Positions 1 to 10,439 of a stretch of 45,387 nt of DNA are shown here, piece by piece. A model generated the notes under the pieces. That model searched no databases and had not been told where the DNA came from. It worked only from the letters and a program-made list of their open reading frames with translations. A program made the translations under genes and the position numbers. The DNA lies in assembly GCA_902812445.1 (NCBI GenBank), contig CADDZF010000008.1, positions 1 through 45,387 on the forward strand. The letters run 5' to 3'. Every line of letters starts with the position of its first letter. Position 1 is the first letter of the stretch. Source of the DNA: Methylococcaceae bacterium (GTDB lineage Bacteria > Pseudomonadota > Gammaproteobacteria > Methylococcales > Methylococcaceae).

Positions 1-1521
1 GTGCTCGTCGGCGTCGGCGATGACCTCATCGTCGCGCACCGAACCGCCGGGCTGGATAACTGCGGCCACGCCCACTTCGGCAGCAGCGTCGATGCCATCA
101 CGGAACGGAAAGAAAGCGTCCGACGCCATGACCGAGCCGTGCACCGGGAGCCCTCCATCGAGGGCTTTGAGTGCGGCGATGCGGGCGGAATAGACGCGGC
201 TCGTCTGTCCCGCGCCGATGCCGACGGTCTGCAGGTCCTTGCAATAGACGATGGCATTGGACTTGACGAACTTGACCGTTTTCCAGGCGAACAAAAGGTC
301 ATTCATTTCCTCTTCACTGGGGCTGCGCCGGGTGACCACGCGCACGTCGCTGCGTTCGACTGCACCCGTATCGCGGTCCTGCACCAGCAGGCCGCCGGTC
401 ACTCGCTTGAAATCCCAGTGCGTTTTCGCGACCTCCGCCCATGGGCCGCAATCCAGCACGCGCACGTTTCGTTTGGCGGCCAAAACTGCAAGCGCCTCGG
501 CGGCAACGCCCGGCGCGATGATGACTTCGACGAACTGGCGCTCGACAATGGCGCGCGCGGTGTCGACGTCCAAAGCCCGGTTTAGCGCGATGATACCGCC
601 GAAGGCTGATGTCGGGTCAGTGGAATAAGCCCGTTGGTAGGCTTCGGCCAAGGTTTTGCCCTGGGCTACGCCGCAGGGATTGGCGTGTTTGACGATGACG
701 CAGGCCGGCGCCTCGGGAAAGGATTTGACGCATTCCAGCGCGGCATCGGCATCGGCGATATTGTTATAAGAGAGTTCCTTGCCTTGCAACTGCTTGGCCA
801 GCGCGATGCTGCCCGCCGGTGCTGCGGGCTCGATATAGAACGCCGCCTGCTGGTGCGGGTTTTCGCCATAGCGCAGGGCCTGGGCTTCTAGGAAGCGCAA
901 GAGCAGACGTTGTGGAAATCTCGGGCGCTCGTGCTGGCATTCAGCCAAATAACCGGCGATCGCACCATCGTACCAGGCGGTATGGCGAAAGCTCTTGGCG
1001 GCCAGGCGGAACCGGGTTTCTTCGGTCAGCGACCCCTGATGCTGCTCAAGTTCGGCGAGAATCTCCGGATAATCGACGGGGTCAACCACCACGCCTACCG
1101 AGGCATAATTTTTCGCGGCCGCGCGCAGCATGCCGGGTCCGCCGATATCGATCTGCTCTACCGCCTCCGCTAGGCTACAGGCGGGCTTCGCGATGGCAGC
1201 CTCGAACGGATACAGACTGACGACCACCAGGCCGATGGGCCTGATGCCGTGTACCGCCATGATCTCATCGTCGATGCCGCGCCGCCCCAGGATGCCGCCG
1301 TGTATTTTTGGATGCATCGTTTTGAGGCGCCCTCCCATCATTTCGGGAAAACCCGTGTAATCGGCCACCTGCATGACGGGGATGCCGTGCTGCTGCAACA
1401 GCGCCGCGGTTCCACCGGTAGAAAGAATTTCAATACCCAATTCGGTGAGCTTGTGGCAAAAGTCGACGATACCGGTTTTATCGGACACACTGACCAGTGC
1501 GGTGGATATTTTAACGTTCAT
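1..1521 (-). CDS. purH: Bifunctional AICAR formyltransferase / IMP cyclohydrolase (PurH), 3' end outside window
   Basis: Catalyses the last two steps of de novo IMP synthesis: formyl transfer to AICAR, then ring closure. The reading frame is open on the minus strand from the ATG at 1519-1521 to the window edge, giving 507 codons; judged from family length only about 15-20 residues are missing. The start reads [17 protein letters not shown], typical of PurH. The N-terminal cyclohydrolase domain (about residues 1-195) carries the [12 protein letters not shown] substrate-site segment. The C-terminal transformylase domain carries VKHANPCG with its catalytic Lys-His pair. I checked the frame at both ends and in the middle and saw no frameshift. 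It lies 51 bp downstream of fis on the same strand, an arrangement common in gammaproteobacteria, so the two may be cotranscribed. Confidence 0.97.
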   Translation of the reverse strand, partial: MNVKISTALVSVSDKTGIVDFCHKLTELGIEILSTGGTAALLQQHGIPVMQVADYTGFPEMMGGRLKTMHPKIHGGILGRRGIDDEIMAVHGIRPIGLVVVSLYPFEAAIAKPACSLAEAVEQIDIGGPGMLRAAAKNYASVGVVVDPVDYPEILAELEQHQGSLTEETRFRLAAKSFRHTAWYDGAIAGYLAECQHERPRFPQRLLLRFLEAQALRYGENPHQQAAFYIEPAAPAGSIALAKQLQGKELSYNNIADADAALECVKSFPEAPACVIVKHANPCGVAQGKTLAEAYQRAYSTDPTSAFGGIIALNRALDVDTARAIVERQFVEVIIAPGVAAEALAVLAAKRNVRVLDCGPWAEVAKTHWDFKRVTGGLLVQDRDTGAVERSDVRVVTRRSPSEEEMNDLLFAWKTVKFVKSNAIVYCKDLQTVGIGAGQTSRVYSARIAALKALDGGLPVHGSVMASDAFFPFRDGIDAAAEVGVAAVIQPGGSVRDDEVIADADEH

Positions 1522-1572
1522 GTTCGCGATTGTTTGTAGCCATTCATACGCCGTTGCAGAACGTCACGGGCA

Positions 1573-1863
1573 TTATTCAAGCCCGTACTGGGTCATTTTC
1601 TTGCGCAGTGTACTACGGCTGAGACCGAGCACTTTTGCGGCCTTGCTCTGGTTGTGGCGGGCATAGTCCAGCACGGTTTCGATGAGGGGTTTTTCGACTT
1701 CGGTGATGACTATGGCATAGAGATCGTTCACGGGATAACCCTCGATCTGCGCAAAGTAGTCTTCTACGGCGATGCGTACGTGATCGCTCAACAAAACTCC
1801 ATTGCCGAATTCCTCATGCGGAAGATCGTGATTGATTCGAGGTTGCAGAGCTTCAGATTTCAT
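1573..1863 (-). CDS. fis: DNA-binding protein Fis
   Basis: A 96-residue nucleoid-associated protein and factor for inversion stimulation. Its length matches the family. The C-terminal helix-turn-helix is clear: NQSKAAKVLGLSRSTLRKKM, at about residues 70-90. The N-terminal half contains the dimerisation helices, including the segment HVRIAVEDYFAQIEG. The ATG is preceded by an AAGGA Shine-Dalgarno at 9 nt. In most gammaproteobacteria fis is the second gene of a dusB-fis operon. Here only a degraded dusB lies upstream, so fis must either use the old operon promoter or have acquired its own. purH follows in the same direction. Confidence 0.96.
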   Translation of the reverse strand: MKSEALQPRINHDLPHEEFGNGVLLSDHVRIAVEDYFAQIEGYPVNDLYAIVITEVEKPLIETVLDYARHNQSKAAKVLGLSRSTLRKKMTQYGLE

Positions 1864-2473
1864 ACGGCTGATTCCTTGGATAATAAGACGTCTGACAACG
1901 AATTGGCGAAAGCCGGTTGCTCTTGCCGGGTCCCGCCCGAACCATCGTCTGGACTCTGGGCGGTGGCGTGCCGCGGTAGGTTTTCATAAGCCGCTGCATT
2001 TCCGGGCGATCGTACGCCCGTGAAGGCGCTGTAACAATCATCGAGCGCATTCGGATACCTGATCGGTAGGCCAGCTAGTCCGGTCTGGAAAGGCAAAGCA
2101 AAACTCGGGCCTCCATCGAGATGATGGAGGGTTTCGCGGAACGGGTAGCGGCTCCTCCTGCCAAACATGGCGACATCGGCGTTGGTGCAAGTGCGACACT
2201 TCATCCGCTTTTTTGGTATGGCGCTGTCGCCCTGGGCGATCGCCGCATGGCCTTACAGCAGCGCCGAAGCGTCCGCGGCTCGGCTCCTCCCGTATGAGCG
2301 CTCTTGAGCCGGAGGCGTCGATGACCACGCAGAACCCGGTAAGATGAACCCCGCGCGCAAACCGTCACGCCGGCGCGGGACGCTTTACGAAATTGACCGA
2401 ACCAACGGTCGGTGATCCCCGCCATCGGTGCGAGAATAAACCCGCCGTCAAGCCAAATAGGACCTGTCTGCAT
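1864..2473 (-). pseudogene. dusB: Decayed dusB (tRNA-dihydrouridine synthase B) remnant
   Basis: DusB reduces uridines in tRNA and normally has about 320-330 residues; only about 610 bp remain here in the position expected for dusB upstream of fis. From 2473 to about 2362 the minus strand encodes GPIWLDGGFILAPMAGITDR, which matches the DusB N-terminus with its flavin-binding APMAGxTDR motif. From about 2186 to 2110, in another frame, TNADVAMFGRRSRYPFRE matches the GADAVMIGRAAQGRPWIFRE segment near the C-terminus. Further on, AFTGVR followed by Y-x2-LP resembles the terminal helical domain. The central part, with the catalytic Cys region, is missing, and the pieces lie in different frames. I infer deletion plus frameshifts. 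A diverged short protein is less likely. Confidence 0.72.
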
Positions 2474-2529
2474 GGGATCGAAGGTAAGCGAAAGGCTGAG
2501 AAGTCTATCCGGAACCGGGTTTTCAGGCA

Positions 2530-2993
<464 letters not shown>

Positions 2994-3052
2994 AGACAAA
3001 AATCATAACATGCATCGGCCGAATGTACGAGCCACCTACCGCGAGACCTCTG

Positions 3053-3265
3053 TCAGTGTTTACAGCCGCAGGTTCCGCTTCCGCAACCCTGGCTCTGGAA
3101 ATCAGCCGCTGCTTTTTTTCTACTCGCCCCATGTATCGCTGGCGTCGATATTCTTTTTTGTGCATTACCGCCACAGCTGGGACATGGCGGGGATGGGTCA
3201 TTGATTTTATGCGTGGCGGTAAACGATACTTGACAGGACTGACATTGATAATCGTAGCTGGGCAT
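3053..3265 (-). CDS. FmdB-family zinc ribbon protein
   Basis: A 70-residue protein beginning MPSYDYQC, the signature of the FmdB/CxxC_CXXC putative regulatory family. Zinc-ribbon cysteines are at 8, 11, 28 and 31 (C-x2-C and C-x2-C). The tail is rich in Gly and Cys and ends [12 protein letters not shown] chose the start at 3265 because an AGGAG Shine-Dalgarno lies 6 nt upstream and the family always starts this way; an upstream in-frame start would add seven unconserved residues. The biochemical role of the family is unsettled; the name comes from a proposed regulator of formamidase/amidase genes. It is transcribed towards tRNA-Pro. Confidence 0.9.
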   Translation of the reverse strand: MPSYDYQCQSCQVSFTATHKINDPSPPCPSCGGNAQKRISTPAIHGASRKKAAADFQSQGCGSGTCGCKH

Positions 3266-3412
3266 GGAAGCTCCTGAACTAAACAAGCGTAGGTCGTTAA
3301 ATACGCTGAAAAGTCATACCTCTAACTGGAATTTTGCGCTATCGCAAAGAAACAGGCTTTACAACGCTGACCGGAATGCAGGGTTGCCCTCGCACACCCG
3401 GTCGTTCGGATT

Positions 3413-3979
3413 TTAGTGATCGGTGTGGCCGCCGGAACCCGTTCCGCCGCCGCTATTGCCCGGCCCTCCCCCGCTGCCTCCGGCGCCAGGTCCGCCGCCA
3501 CCGACGGTCTGCCGCTGACCGATGGCAGCGCCGGACGCTTTGGCGATGTTTTCCGCGGTAAGTCCCCCTAGCGTCATGGCGGAATCCACTACGATCGTCG
3601 ATACCGAGCTGATATCTTGATTCTCCGCAAGCGGACTGGTTACGACAGCTTTCACGGTCGTGGCCAGATCACCGCTCGGCGTGGCGGTAATGACGATGGG
3701 ATAGGAAGTGCCCGCGGGCACCGTCACGGTATATCTGGAGGAGCCGCCTAGCGTAGTGGTCGTTACGATGGCGCCTTTACTGTCGCTGACTTCGATCCTG
3801 GCCTCGGTTATCGGGCCGTGTTGATCGCTGACATAACCGCTGATCTTGGCCTCCGTCGTACTACTCGAACTCTTGCCTTCCATGCCGCTATCACAGCCCG
3901 CCAACAATGCCGCGAATAAAATGAAAAGACCAAGGACTTCAAGGTAACGCTTGTCAAACTGTCGTCTTATCTGTTTCAT
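3413..3979 (-). CDS. Lipoprotein with carboxypeptidase-regulatory-like fold and Gly-rich tail
   Basis: The product is 188 residues from the ATG at 3979; a TTG two codons earlier is possible. Residues about 13-29 form a hydrophobic signal ending in a lipobox (LLAGC), so the mature protein should be lipidated. The middle (KISGYVSDQHGPITEARIEV) looks like a small beta-sandwich of the carboxypeptidase regulatory/Cna-B type, common in surface proteins. The last 30 residues are almost all Gly, Pro and Ser and end HTDH. I do not recognise a specific family. It stands alone, convergent with nothing, downstream of the nuo operon on the same strand; a TATAAT at 4158-4163 might be its -10 element. Confidence 0.75.
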   Translation of the reverse strand: MKQIRRQFDKRYLEVLGLFILFAALLAGCDSGMEGKSSSSTTEAKISGYVSDQHGPITEARIEVSDSKGAIVTTTTLGGSSRYTVTVPAGTSYPIVITATPSGDLATTVKAVVTSPLAENQDISSVSTIVVDSAMTLGGLTAENIAKASGAAIGQRQTVGGGGPGAGGSGGGPGNSGGGTGSGGHTDH

Positions 3980-4157
3980 GATCAACCGATTTTTTACTCG
4001 TTATGCTGCGGGTATTCCTTCACGAAAAGCCGTGCTTGCCGCTAGCGCTGATCCCCGCGTGCCGGATTTTTTATAGCACGAAAACCCACCGGTTGTATAC
4101 GCCTCCGTCTTTCCGCGCTGTGTTGCTGCCGAGATCATTTGCCCTGGATCACTCACG

Positions 4158-4163
4158 ATTATA
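4158..4163 (-). promoter_or_regulatory. Possible -10 element for the lipoprotein gene
   Basis: Read on the minus strand the sequence is a perfect TATAAT, about 180 bp upstream of the lipoprotein start and just after the end of nuoN. I see no good -35 box at 16-18 bp, so this is a weak call. Confidence 0.25.
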
Positions 4164-4218
4164 CTTTTCGCCAGTCTGCCTTGACCGAAAAGGTGTGGCA
4201 TAGGAAGCCGGAGGAGAT

Positions 4219-5670
4219 TTAGCTCAACGTCTTCGACAGGGACTGCAGCATCTCCATGAATGCTCCCGGATAAACTCCCAGCCACAGCAACAGGGCGACG
4301 AGCACCGTAAGCGTCAGGCACCCGACCAGGGGCGCTGGAGCGGCTGGGACAGCTGCGGTGGCTACACCATCGGCAGACTTCATCATGGCTAAAACGATAC
4401 GCAGATAGTAATACAGACCGACACCGCTGCCGATCACGACGGTCCAGACCAACAGCCATAAGTCCGCATTGACGCCTGAACTGAAAACATAAAACTTGCC
4501 GACAAATCCAACCGTCAACGGGATGCCGGCCAATGACAATAGGGAGGCGGTAAAAATGCTGGCAAGCCCTGGATTGCGCCAGAAAAGACCTTGATAAGCC
4601 GCTAGAGTTTCGGCTTCATCGCCGCCGACGGACAGGACAGCCACGACGCCGAAAGCGCCTAGTGTCGATACCACGTACGCGACCAAGTAAAAAGCCACGG
4701 CCTCTACCGCGAACGCGCTGCCAAGAACACGTCCCGTGATCAGGGCGACCACCACATAGCCGAGGTGAGCAATCGATGAATACGCCAGGATGCGTTTCAC
4801 ATTGTCCTGCAACAAGGCCAAAAGGTTACCGACCAGGATGGAAGCCACCGCGATGAAGGTCAATACCGCCGACAAGGATTCATAGCTATAGCTTCCGCTG
4901 ACCACAAAATAGCGCAAAAGCAGCGCAAAGATTGCGCTCTTGGATACCGTCGACAGCAAGGCCGTAACCGGCGCGGGCGCGCCTTGATACACATCTGGCG
5001 TCCATAGATGAAATGGAACCAGAGACAGTTTGAAGCCCAAGCCCACGATGATCATGACGATACCGATCAGTACCGACGGCTGGAAATCGGCCGTCGCCGA
5101 CAAGCGGCCTAATTCGGCGAAAGATAGCACCCCGACCTCGGCATAAATCAGCGCCATGCCGAACAATAGGAACGCCGAAGCCGCGCCCGACAAGGTCATA
5201 TATTTGATGCCCGCTTCGAGCGGCAACCTTTCCTTGATCGGATAGGCGATCATGGCAAACAGCGATACGCTCAAGGTCTCGAGTCCCAGAAAAAACGAGG
5301 CGAAATGGCTGCTGGCGGCCAACACCGCGCCGCCTAGTAAGGTGGTCAAAAGAAGGATATAAATCTCCTCTTTTTGTTCTTCCCGCTTGGCGAAGTAATC
5401 ATAGCAAAGCAGCGTGACGGCTACCCCGGTGGCCAATACGAGGCCGATGAAAAACAAAGCGTAACGATCGATCCGCATCAGCTCGGTCGCCGCCAGCGGC
5501 GCCCGTTCGGCCGCCAGCGGCAGCGTCGCCAGTGCGGTTACCAGACCCAGCAGCGTCAGAATGACCGTCAGCCGGTAATTGCGCCGCACCGCGATAGCCA
5601 GCATCACGACGATGGCAGCGCCGGCGACGACCATGATGGGCAGCAGGGCGATCAATGCATCGGCAGTCAT
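4219..5670 (-). CDS. nuoN: NADH-quinone oxidoreductase subunit N
   Basis: A 483-residue polytopic membrane subunit of complex I, one of three Mrp-antiporter-like proton-pumping subunits. The length matches the family. Conserved parts include KYMTLSGAASAFLLFGMALIY and the LVPFHLWTPDVYQGAP segment, with the broken helix and the key lysine region near FKLSLVPFH. About 14 membrane helices are expected. The start at 5670 overlaps the nuoM stop by 4 bp, implying coupled translation. It is the last gene of the operon; no clear intrinsic terminator follows within 200 bp. Confidence 0.97.
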   Translation of the reverse strand: MTADALIALLPIMVVAGAAIVVMLAIAVRRNYRLTVILTLLGLVTALATLPLAAERAPLAATELMRIDRYALFFIGLVLATGVAVTLLCYDYFAKREEQKEEIYILLLTTLLGGAVLAASSHFASFFLGLETLSVSLFAMIAYPIKERLPLEAGIKYMTLSGAASAFLLFGMALIYAEVGVLSFAELGRLSATADFQPSVLIGIVMIIVGLGFKLSLVPFHLWTPDVYQGAPAPVTALLSTVSKSAIFALLLRYFVVSGSYSYESLSAVLTFIAVASILVGNLLALLQDNVKRILAYSSIAHLGYVVVALITGRVLGSAFAVEAVAFYLVAYVVSTLGAFGVVAVLSVGGDEAETLAAYQGLFWRNPGLASIFTASLLSLAGIPLTVGFVGKFYVFSSGVNADLWLLVWTVVIGSGVGLYYYLRIVLAMMKSADGVATAAVPAAPAPLVGCLTLTVLVALLLWLGVYPGAFMEMLQSLSKTLS

Positions 5671-7172
5671 GGCAACATTGCGCCAACCGCGGCGGTGCGG
5701 TTGAGCTTCTCCACAGCCGGACTGGCGACTTCCAGCATCGATTGGGGGTAGATTCCCATCCAGACCATCGCCGCGATCATGAACGCCATCATCGCCATCT
5801 CACGAACCCCGAAATCGGCGATCGGGCGTGTTGCCCTGGCGCTGCCGTAAAACGTCCTTTGTATCGCGATCAGCGCATAGATGGGCGCTGCGATCAGGCC
5901 GAGCGCGGCGAGTGAGGTCATCGCGACGCTGACTTTGAAGGCCCCGAGCAACACCAGAAACTCGCCGATGAAATTGCCTAAGCCCGGCATGCCAAGTGTG
6001 GCAATGAAAAAAAACAGCGCAACCACGGCTATGCGCGGAATCTTTGGCCAAAGGCCGCCCAGGCGGCCCATCTCACGCGTGTGGAGGCGCTCCTGCAAAG
6101 CGCCGGCAACCATAAATAACGCGGCCGAGCTAACCCCGTGTGCCAGCATGGTCATCACCGCTCCCTGCAGCGCGAGCGCGTTCCAGGCGAATACGCCCAG
6201 CAGCACGAAACCCATGTGGCTTACGCTGGAGTAGGCGATTAGCCGTTTCAGGTCGGACTGGGCGAACGCCAGCTTTGCGCCGTAAAGAATGCTGAGAACG
6301 CCCAGCGTCATGGCGACCGGCGTAAATCGATGAGCGGCGTCCGGAAACAAGGGAACGACGAAGCGAATCAGGCCATAAGCCCCAGTCTTCAACAAAATGC
6401 CAGCCAGAATCACGCTGCCACCGGTAGGCGCCTGGGTATGAGCGTCCGGTAGCCAGGTATGAAACGGCACACTCGGAAGCTTGACCAGAAAGGCGGCCAA
6501 AAAGCCGAGCATCAGCCAGTCGGCGGTGCCTGGATCTAATCTGGAGCCGAGCAGGGTGAAATAATCGAACGTGTAAACGCCCGTACTTTGGCGGTGAATG
6601 AATGCCAGCGCCAGGATCGAAAGCAGCATCAATAGCCCGCTGATCTGGGTGAAGAGGAAGAACTTCATCGCGGCGTAGGCTCGCTTCTCATGCCCCCAGA
6701 TGCTGATGAGGAAATACATGGGAATCAGCATGACTTCCCAGAAAAAGAAAAACAGAAACAGGTCCATGGCCAAGAACACGCCCAGCACACCCGCGAGCGT
6801 CCATAACAGATTGAAATGAAAAAAGCCGCTCCGCTGCGTGATTTCCGTCCAGGAGCAGGCCACCGCCATAAACCCCAGGAACACGGTCAACGCGATGAGC
6901 AGGAGGCTTATGCCGTCCAGAGCGAGATGAAAGCTGATGCCGAAGCGCGGAATCCACGGCCATTCCAGCTCGCTCAGCCAAGCTCCGCCTGCCGGCGAAG
7001 CCGGCCACGCGGTCATCGCATCAGCGCCGCTTAGCAGCAGAATGGCCAGACCGGCAGCGAGCGCCAGAGCCGCCAAGGCTACCCAGCGTGGCGCAGCCGC
7101 CTGCCAGCGCTCGGCCAGCCAGGCCAGTAGGCCGCCGACAAACAGTACCGTTATCAGCCAGAACAACGTCAT
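5667..7172 (-). CDS. nuoM: NADH-quinone oxidoreductase subunit M
   Basis: A 501-residue antiporter-like membrane subunit of complex I. Typical segments are FFFWEVMLIPMYFLI (with the conserved Glu on helix 5), VKLPSVPFHTWLPDAHTQAP and LIAYSSVSHMGFV. The length is normal. It overlaps nuoL upstream and nuoN downstream by 4 bp each (ATGA type), so the three antiporter-like genes are probably translationally coupled. Confidence 0.98.
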   Translation of the reverse strand: MTLFWLITVLFVGGLLAWLAERWQAAAPRWVALAALALAAGLAILLLSGADAMTAWPASPAGGAWLSELEWPWIPRFGISFHLALDGISLLLIALTVFLGFMAVACSWTEITQRSGFFHFNLLWTLAGVLGVFLAMDLFLFFFFWEVMLIPMYFLISIWGHEKRAYAAMKFFLFTQISGLLMLLSILALAFIHRQSTGVYTFDYFTLLGSRLDPGTADWLMLGFLAAFLVKLPSVPFHTWLPDAHTQAPTGGSVILAGILLKTGAYGLIRFVVPLFPDAAHRFTPVAMTLGVLSILYGAKLAFAQSDLKRLIAYSSVSHMGFVLLGVFAWNALALQGAVMTMLAHGVSSAALFMVAGALQERLHTREMGRLGGLWPKIPRIAVVALFFFIATLGMPGLGNFIGEFLVLLGAFKVSVAMTSLAALGLIAAPIYALIAIQRTFYGSARATRPIADFGVREMAMMAFMIAAMVWMGIYPQSMLEVASPAVEKLNRTAAVGAMLP

Positions 7173-9016
7173 GTAAACATCCCGATGGCAATGACCACGG
7201 CGGCTCCGAACGCGATGCTGGCGGCATACCAGCGCAGTTTCCCCGACTGGGTCGGCGTCAGCAGCCGGTGTACAGAACGGCTGATCCAGACGATGGCTTG
7301 GTACGGTTTGTCGACCACGTCCTGCTTATTGCTCGCCGCCAGACGGAGATAGGGTTGAACCAACACCTTGTCGTACAACCAGTCCATGCAGAAGCCATTC
7401 AACAAAAAGCGATACAGGGAAAAGCCTGCAGAGTTCCTCAGCATCGCCTCTAACGAGAATCGCTTGGTTCCATAGAACAGGATCGCGACCACGATACCGG
7501 CGAACGGGGCCAGCGACGTAATAAGACCGATCAAAAGGCCGCTTTCATGTTCGCGCGACACGGGCAAAACCGGCTGCAGCGGCATCTCCAGAAGCCCACC
7601 GATGACTGCCAAAACCGCCAGCACAATGAGAGGCACGGTCATGCTCAGGCTCAACTTTTCCTCGACCGCATGGTGAGCGCGCGCAGGACCGAAGAAAACG
7701 ATCAATATCAGGCGGGAAGTATAAACGGCGGTCAAGAACGCGCCCACGACCCCGGCAGCCCACAACCAGGAACCGCTGGGGCCTGCCCCATACGCTGCGA
7801 GCAGGATGTCGTGCTTGCTGTAATAGCCCGAGGTAAGGGGCAGCGCGACGAGTGCGGCGGCGCCGATAAGAAAGGTCCAGAAGGCGATCGGCAAGCGCCT
7901 CCACAGGCCGCCCATGTTGAAAATATTCTGTTCGTGGTGCAGGGACAAGATCACCGCACCGGCAGCAAGAAACAAAAGAGCCTTGAAAAACGCATGGGTC
8001 ATCAGGTGGAAAATTGCAGCGGACCAGGCGCCCACGCCGAGGGCGAGAAACATGTAGCCGATCTGACTGATGGTGGAATAAGCCAGCACCCGCTTGATAT
8101 CGGTCTGCGTCAGTGCCGTGAGTCCGGACATCAGCAAAGTGATGGCGCCGACCACGGCCACCAGCCATTGCGCTTCCGGCGCCAAGCCGAACAGCACGTG
8201 TGTGCGGGCGATCAGATAAACGCCCGCAGTGACCATCGTCGCGGCGTGGATCAGGGCGCTGACCGGCGTCGGACCGGCCATCGCATCCGGCAACCAGGTC
8301 TGCAACGGCAGCTGCGCCGATTTGCCCACCGCACCGCCCAGTAGCAGAAATGCCGCAGCGGTGGCGAGCGGCGAGCCCGCTGACCATTGCGCGGCGGCTC
8401 TCTGCATCGCCGACTGAATATCCAGCGTGCCGAGCTGGGTGAACAACAGAAAAAGGCCGATCGCCATGGCGGTATCGCCTACCCGTGTCACCACGAAGGC
8501 CTTGCGCGCGGCAAAGCCGTTTTCCGGCTTCTCGTACCAAAAACCAATGAGTAGATAGCTGCACAGTCCCACGCCTTCCCAGCCGAGATAGAGCAAAACC
8601 AGGTTGTCCGCCAGCACCAGCACGAGCATGGCGAACACGAACAGGTTCATATAGGCAAAAAACCGGCTGTACCCGGGATCGCCCGCCATGTAGCCCGCAG
8701 AGTACATGTGAATCAGAAACCCGACCCCGGTCACGACGAACGCCATGATCAGGGATAACGCATCCAGGTACAGGGCTACAGGCGGCTGGAAGCCATCCAC
8801 CTGCATCCAGATCCATAGCGTCTGGCGGAAAAACTGGGATTCCGGCGGCTGGTTCCAAAACGCGATGCCGATGATGGCCGCCAACAGCGCGGCTGTGCCC
8901 ACCGAACCGGCGCCTATCCACGGCACAGCGCGCTCCGGGAGTTTTCCTGCCGTCAAGGAAAGCAGCAAAAAACCCGCCAGCGGCAACGTCGGTACCAGCC
9001 ACAGCGCGTCCAGCAC
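7169..9016 (-). CDS. nuoL: NADH-quinone oxidoreductase subunit L
   Basis: A 615-residue antiporter-like subunit, the distal proton pump of complex I. Conserved segments include LYLGWEGVGLCSYLLIGFWY, KSAQLPLQTWLPDAMAGPTP and the lateral-helix C-terminal extension that spans NuoM and NuoN. The start is GTG at 9014-9016, preceded by a strong AGGAGG Shine-Dalgarno located in the nuoK-nuoL junction. It lies 9 bp after nuoK. Confidence 0.98.
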   Translation of the reverse strand: MLDALWLVPTLPLAGFLLLSLTAGKLPERAVPWIGAGSVGTAALLAAIIGIAFWNQPPESQFFRQTLWIWMQVDGFQPPVALYLDALSLIMAFVVTGVGFLIHMYSAGYMAGDPGYSRFFAYMNLFVFAMLVLVLADNLVLLYLGWEGVGLCSYLLIGFWYEKPENGFAARKAFVVTRVGDTAMAIGLFLLFTQLGTLDIQSAMQRAAAQWSAGSPLATAAAFLLLGGAVGKSAQLPLQTWLPDAMAGPTPVSALIHAATMVTAGVYLIARTHVLFGLAPEAQWLVAVVGAITLLMSGLTALTQTDIKRVLAYSTISQIGYMFLALGVGAWSAAIFHLMTHAFFKALLFLAAGAVILSLHHEQNIFNMGGLWRRLPIAFWTFLIGAAALVALPLTSGYYSKHDILLAAYGAGPSGSWLWAAGVVGAFLTAVYTSRLILIVFFGPARAHHAVEEKLSLSMTVPLIVLAVLAVIGGLLEMPLQPVLPVSREHESGLLIGLITSLAPFAGIVVAILFYGTKRFSLEAMLRNSAGFSLYRFLLNGFCMDWLYDKVLVQPYLRLAASNKQDVVDKPYQAIVWISRSVHRLLTPTQSGKLRWYAASIAFGAAVVIAIGMFT

Positions 9017-9025
9017 AGCCGCCTC

Positions 9026-9334
9026 CTAACCCTGCATTTCGTTCAGCCGGTCCGCATCCAGCGTTCCGGACTGTCGGTAGATGCGCAAAACCAGTCCCAA
9101 GCCGACGCCGACTTCGGCGGCCGCCAGCGTCAGCACCAGGAAGAACATCACCTGGCCGTCCGCTTGTCCCCAGCGCGAACCCGCAGCGATGAACGCGAGC
9201 CCCGTCGCGTTCAGCATGATCTCGAGGGACATCAGCATGAAGATCAGGTTGCGCCGAACCGATAGTCCGATGAGGCCCAGCACGAACAGGATGGCGGCCA
9301 GCAACAGGGTGTATTCCAGCGAAACCGAACTCAT
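9026..9334 (-). CDS. nuoK: NADH-quinone oxidoreductase subunit K
   Basis: A 102-residue subunit with three predicted membrane helices. The two buried glutamates important for proton transfer in E. coli NuoK (Glu36, Glu72) correspond to Glu38 in MSLEIMLNA and Glu74 in [11 protein letters not shown] chose the ATG at 9334 because it gives the family length; the frame continues upstream into nuoJ but that part is not NuoK-like. It lies 10 bp after nuoJ. Confidence 0.97.
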   Translation of the reverse strand: MSSVSLEYTLLLAAILFVLGLIGLSVRRNLIFMLMSLEIMLNATGLAFIAAGSRWGQADGQVMFFLVLTLAAAEVGVGLGLVLRIYRQSGTLDADRLNEMQG

Positions 9335-9344
9335 CCCTTGTCCT

Positions 9345-9842
9345 TCAGGGCCGCTCCAGCGGGCGTCCCAGGTGGTAAGCGCCGACCAGTCCGGCCAGAA
9401 GCAGCATGGACGCCAATTCCACCGCCAACAGATATGGCCCGAACAGGGCGATGCCCACCTGTTTGGCACTGACCTGCTGACCGATCGCCGTGCCCTGCCC
9501 CTGAGCGAACAGATAGCCGAGTTCCAGCAGCAAGAGCGCCGCAAGCAGACTCGGGCCTATCCACATCTTGGCGTTCAGCCAGCTCTTTTCCTGCTCGATG
9601 GTTTGCCGTCCGAGATTCAGCATCATGACGACGAACACGAACAGCACCATGATCGCTCCCGCGTAGATGATCACTTCCAGCAAGGCGGCGAAATAAGCGC
9701 CCAGGAGATAGAAAATGAAGGCCGCTGCCAATAGCGAGACGATGAGATAGAGCAGCGAGTGCAGGGCGTTGACACCGGTAATGACCATGGCGGTCGAAAC
9801 CGCGCAGATGCCGGCCGAGAGGTAAAATAGAAACAGTTCCAT
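9345..9842 (-). CDS. nuoJ: NADH-quinone oxidoreductase subunit J
   Basis: A 165-residue membrane subunit with five predicted helices. The characteristic segment [24 protein letters not shown], with the helix that rotates during turnover, is present. The length is slightly below E. coli NuoJ (184) but within the family range. A gap of about 70 bp separates it from nuoI, one of the longer gaps in this operon. Confidence 0.97.
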   Translation of the reverse strand: MELFLFYLSAGICAVSTAMVITGVNALHSLLYLIVSLLAAAFIFYLLGAYFAALLEVIIYAGAIMVLFVFVVMMLNLGRQTIEQEKSWLNAKMWIGPSLLAALLLLELGYLFAQGQGTAIGQQVSAKQVGIALFGPYLLAVELASMLLLAGLVGAYHLGRPLERP

Positions 9843-9913
9843 GGGGTGCTCTGGCGTTTTTATGTTTCGAAGATGGTTTCACCGATGCCCCTGTGCCCGG
9901 TTTGCGGCGGACC

Positions 9914-10429
9914 TCAAGGCAGTAAACTTTTGACGTCGATCGGCTTGGCTTCATTTTCTGCCTCTCCCTTGCTCTTGCCGCCGACGCTCTTGCCGGCGAC
10001 GCGGTAGAAATTGTAGCCATGATATTTGCCGGTGCCGCTGATCAGCAAATGTTCTTTTTCGTACACCATGTTCTGGCGGTCGTACTCCGACATCTCAAAG
10101 TCCGGCGTGAGCTGAATGGCATAGGTCGGACAGGCCTCCTCGCAAAATCCGCACATGATGCAGCGGGAGAAGTTGATGCGGAAAAACTCCGGATACCAGC
10201 GGCCGTTCTCGTCTTCGGCCTTTTGTAGCGCGATGCAATCGACCGGGCAGGCTACGGCGCAAAGATTGCAGGCGACGCAGCGCTCTTCCCCGTCCGGGTC
10301 GCGCGTCAACACGATGCGCCCGCGATAACGCGGGAACAGCGCCGGCTTTTCCTCCGGATACTGCACGGTGTCCGCCGGCGTGAACGTGTGCTTGAAAACG
10401 GTCCAGAGGGTGCGCAGTTGACTGAACAC
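9914..10429 (-). CDS. nuoI: NADH-quinone oxidoreductase subunit I (two 4Fe-4S clusters)
   Basis: A 171-residue peripheral-arm subunit that carries electrons through clusters N6a and N6b. Two ferredoxin motifs are complete: Cys51, 54, 57, 61 ([12 protein letters not shown]) and Cys90, 93, 96, 100 ([12 protein letters not shown]). The start is GTG at 10427-10429, giving [16 protein letters not shown]. The last 25 residues are rich in Lys and Glu and are not conserved in the family. It lies 10 bp after nuoH. Confidence 0.97.
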   Translation of the reverse strand: MFSQLRTLWTVFKHTFTPADTVQYPEEKPALFPRYRGRIVLTRDPDGEERCVACNLCAVACPVDCIALQKAEDENGRWYPEFFRINFSRCIMCGFCEEACPTYAIQLTPDFEMSEYDRQNMVYEKEHLLISGTGKYHGYNFYRVAGKSVGGKSKGEAENEAKPIDVKSLLP

Positions 10430-10439
10430 TGAAGATTTC

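Noticed and set aside
7545-9002. Minus-strand frame of 485 codons inside nuoL
   Set aside because: Out-of-frame shadow of nuoL; low-complexity Arg/Gly composition and no start signal.
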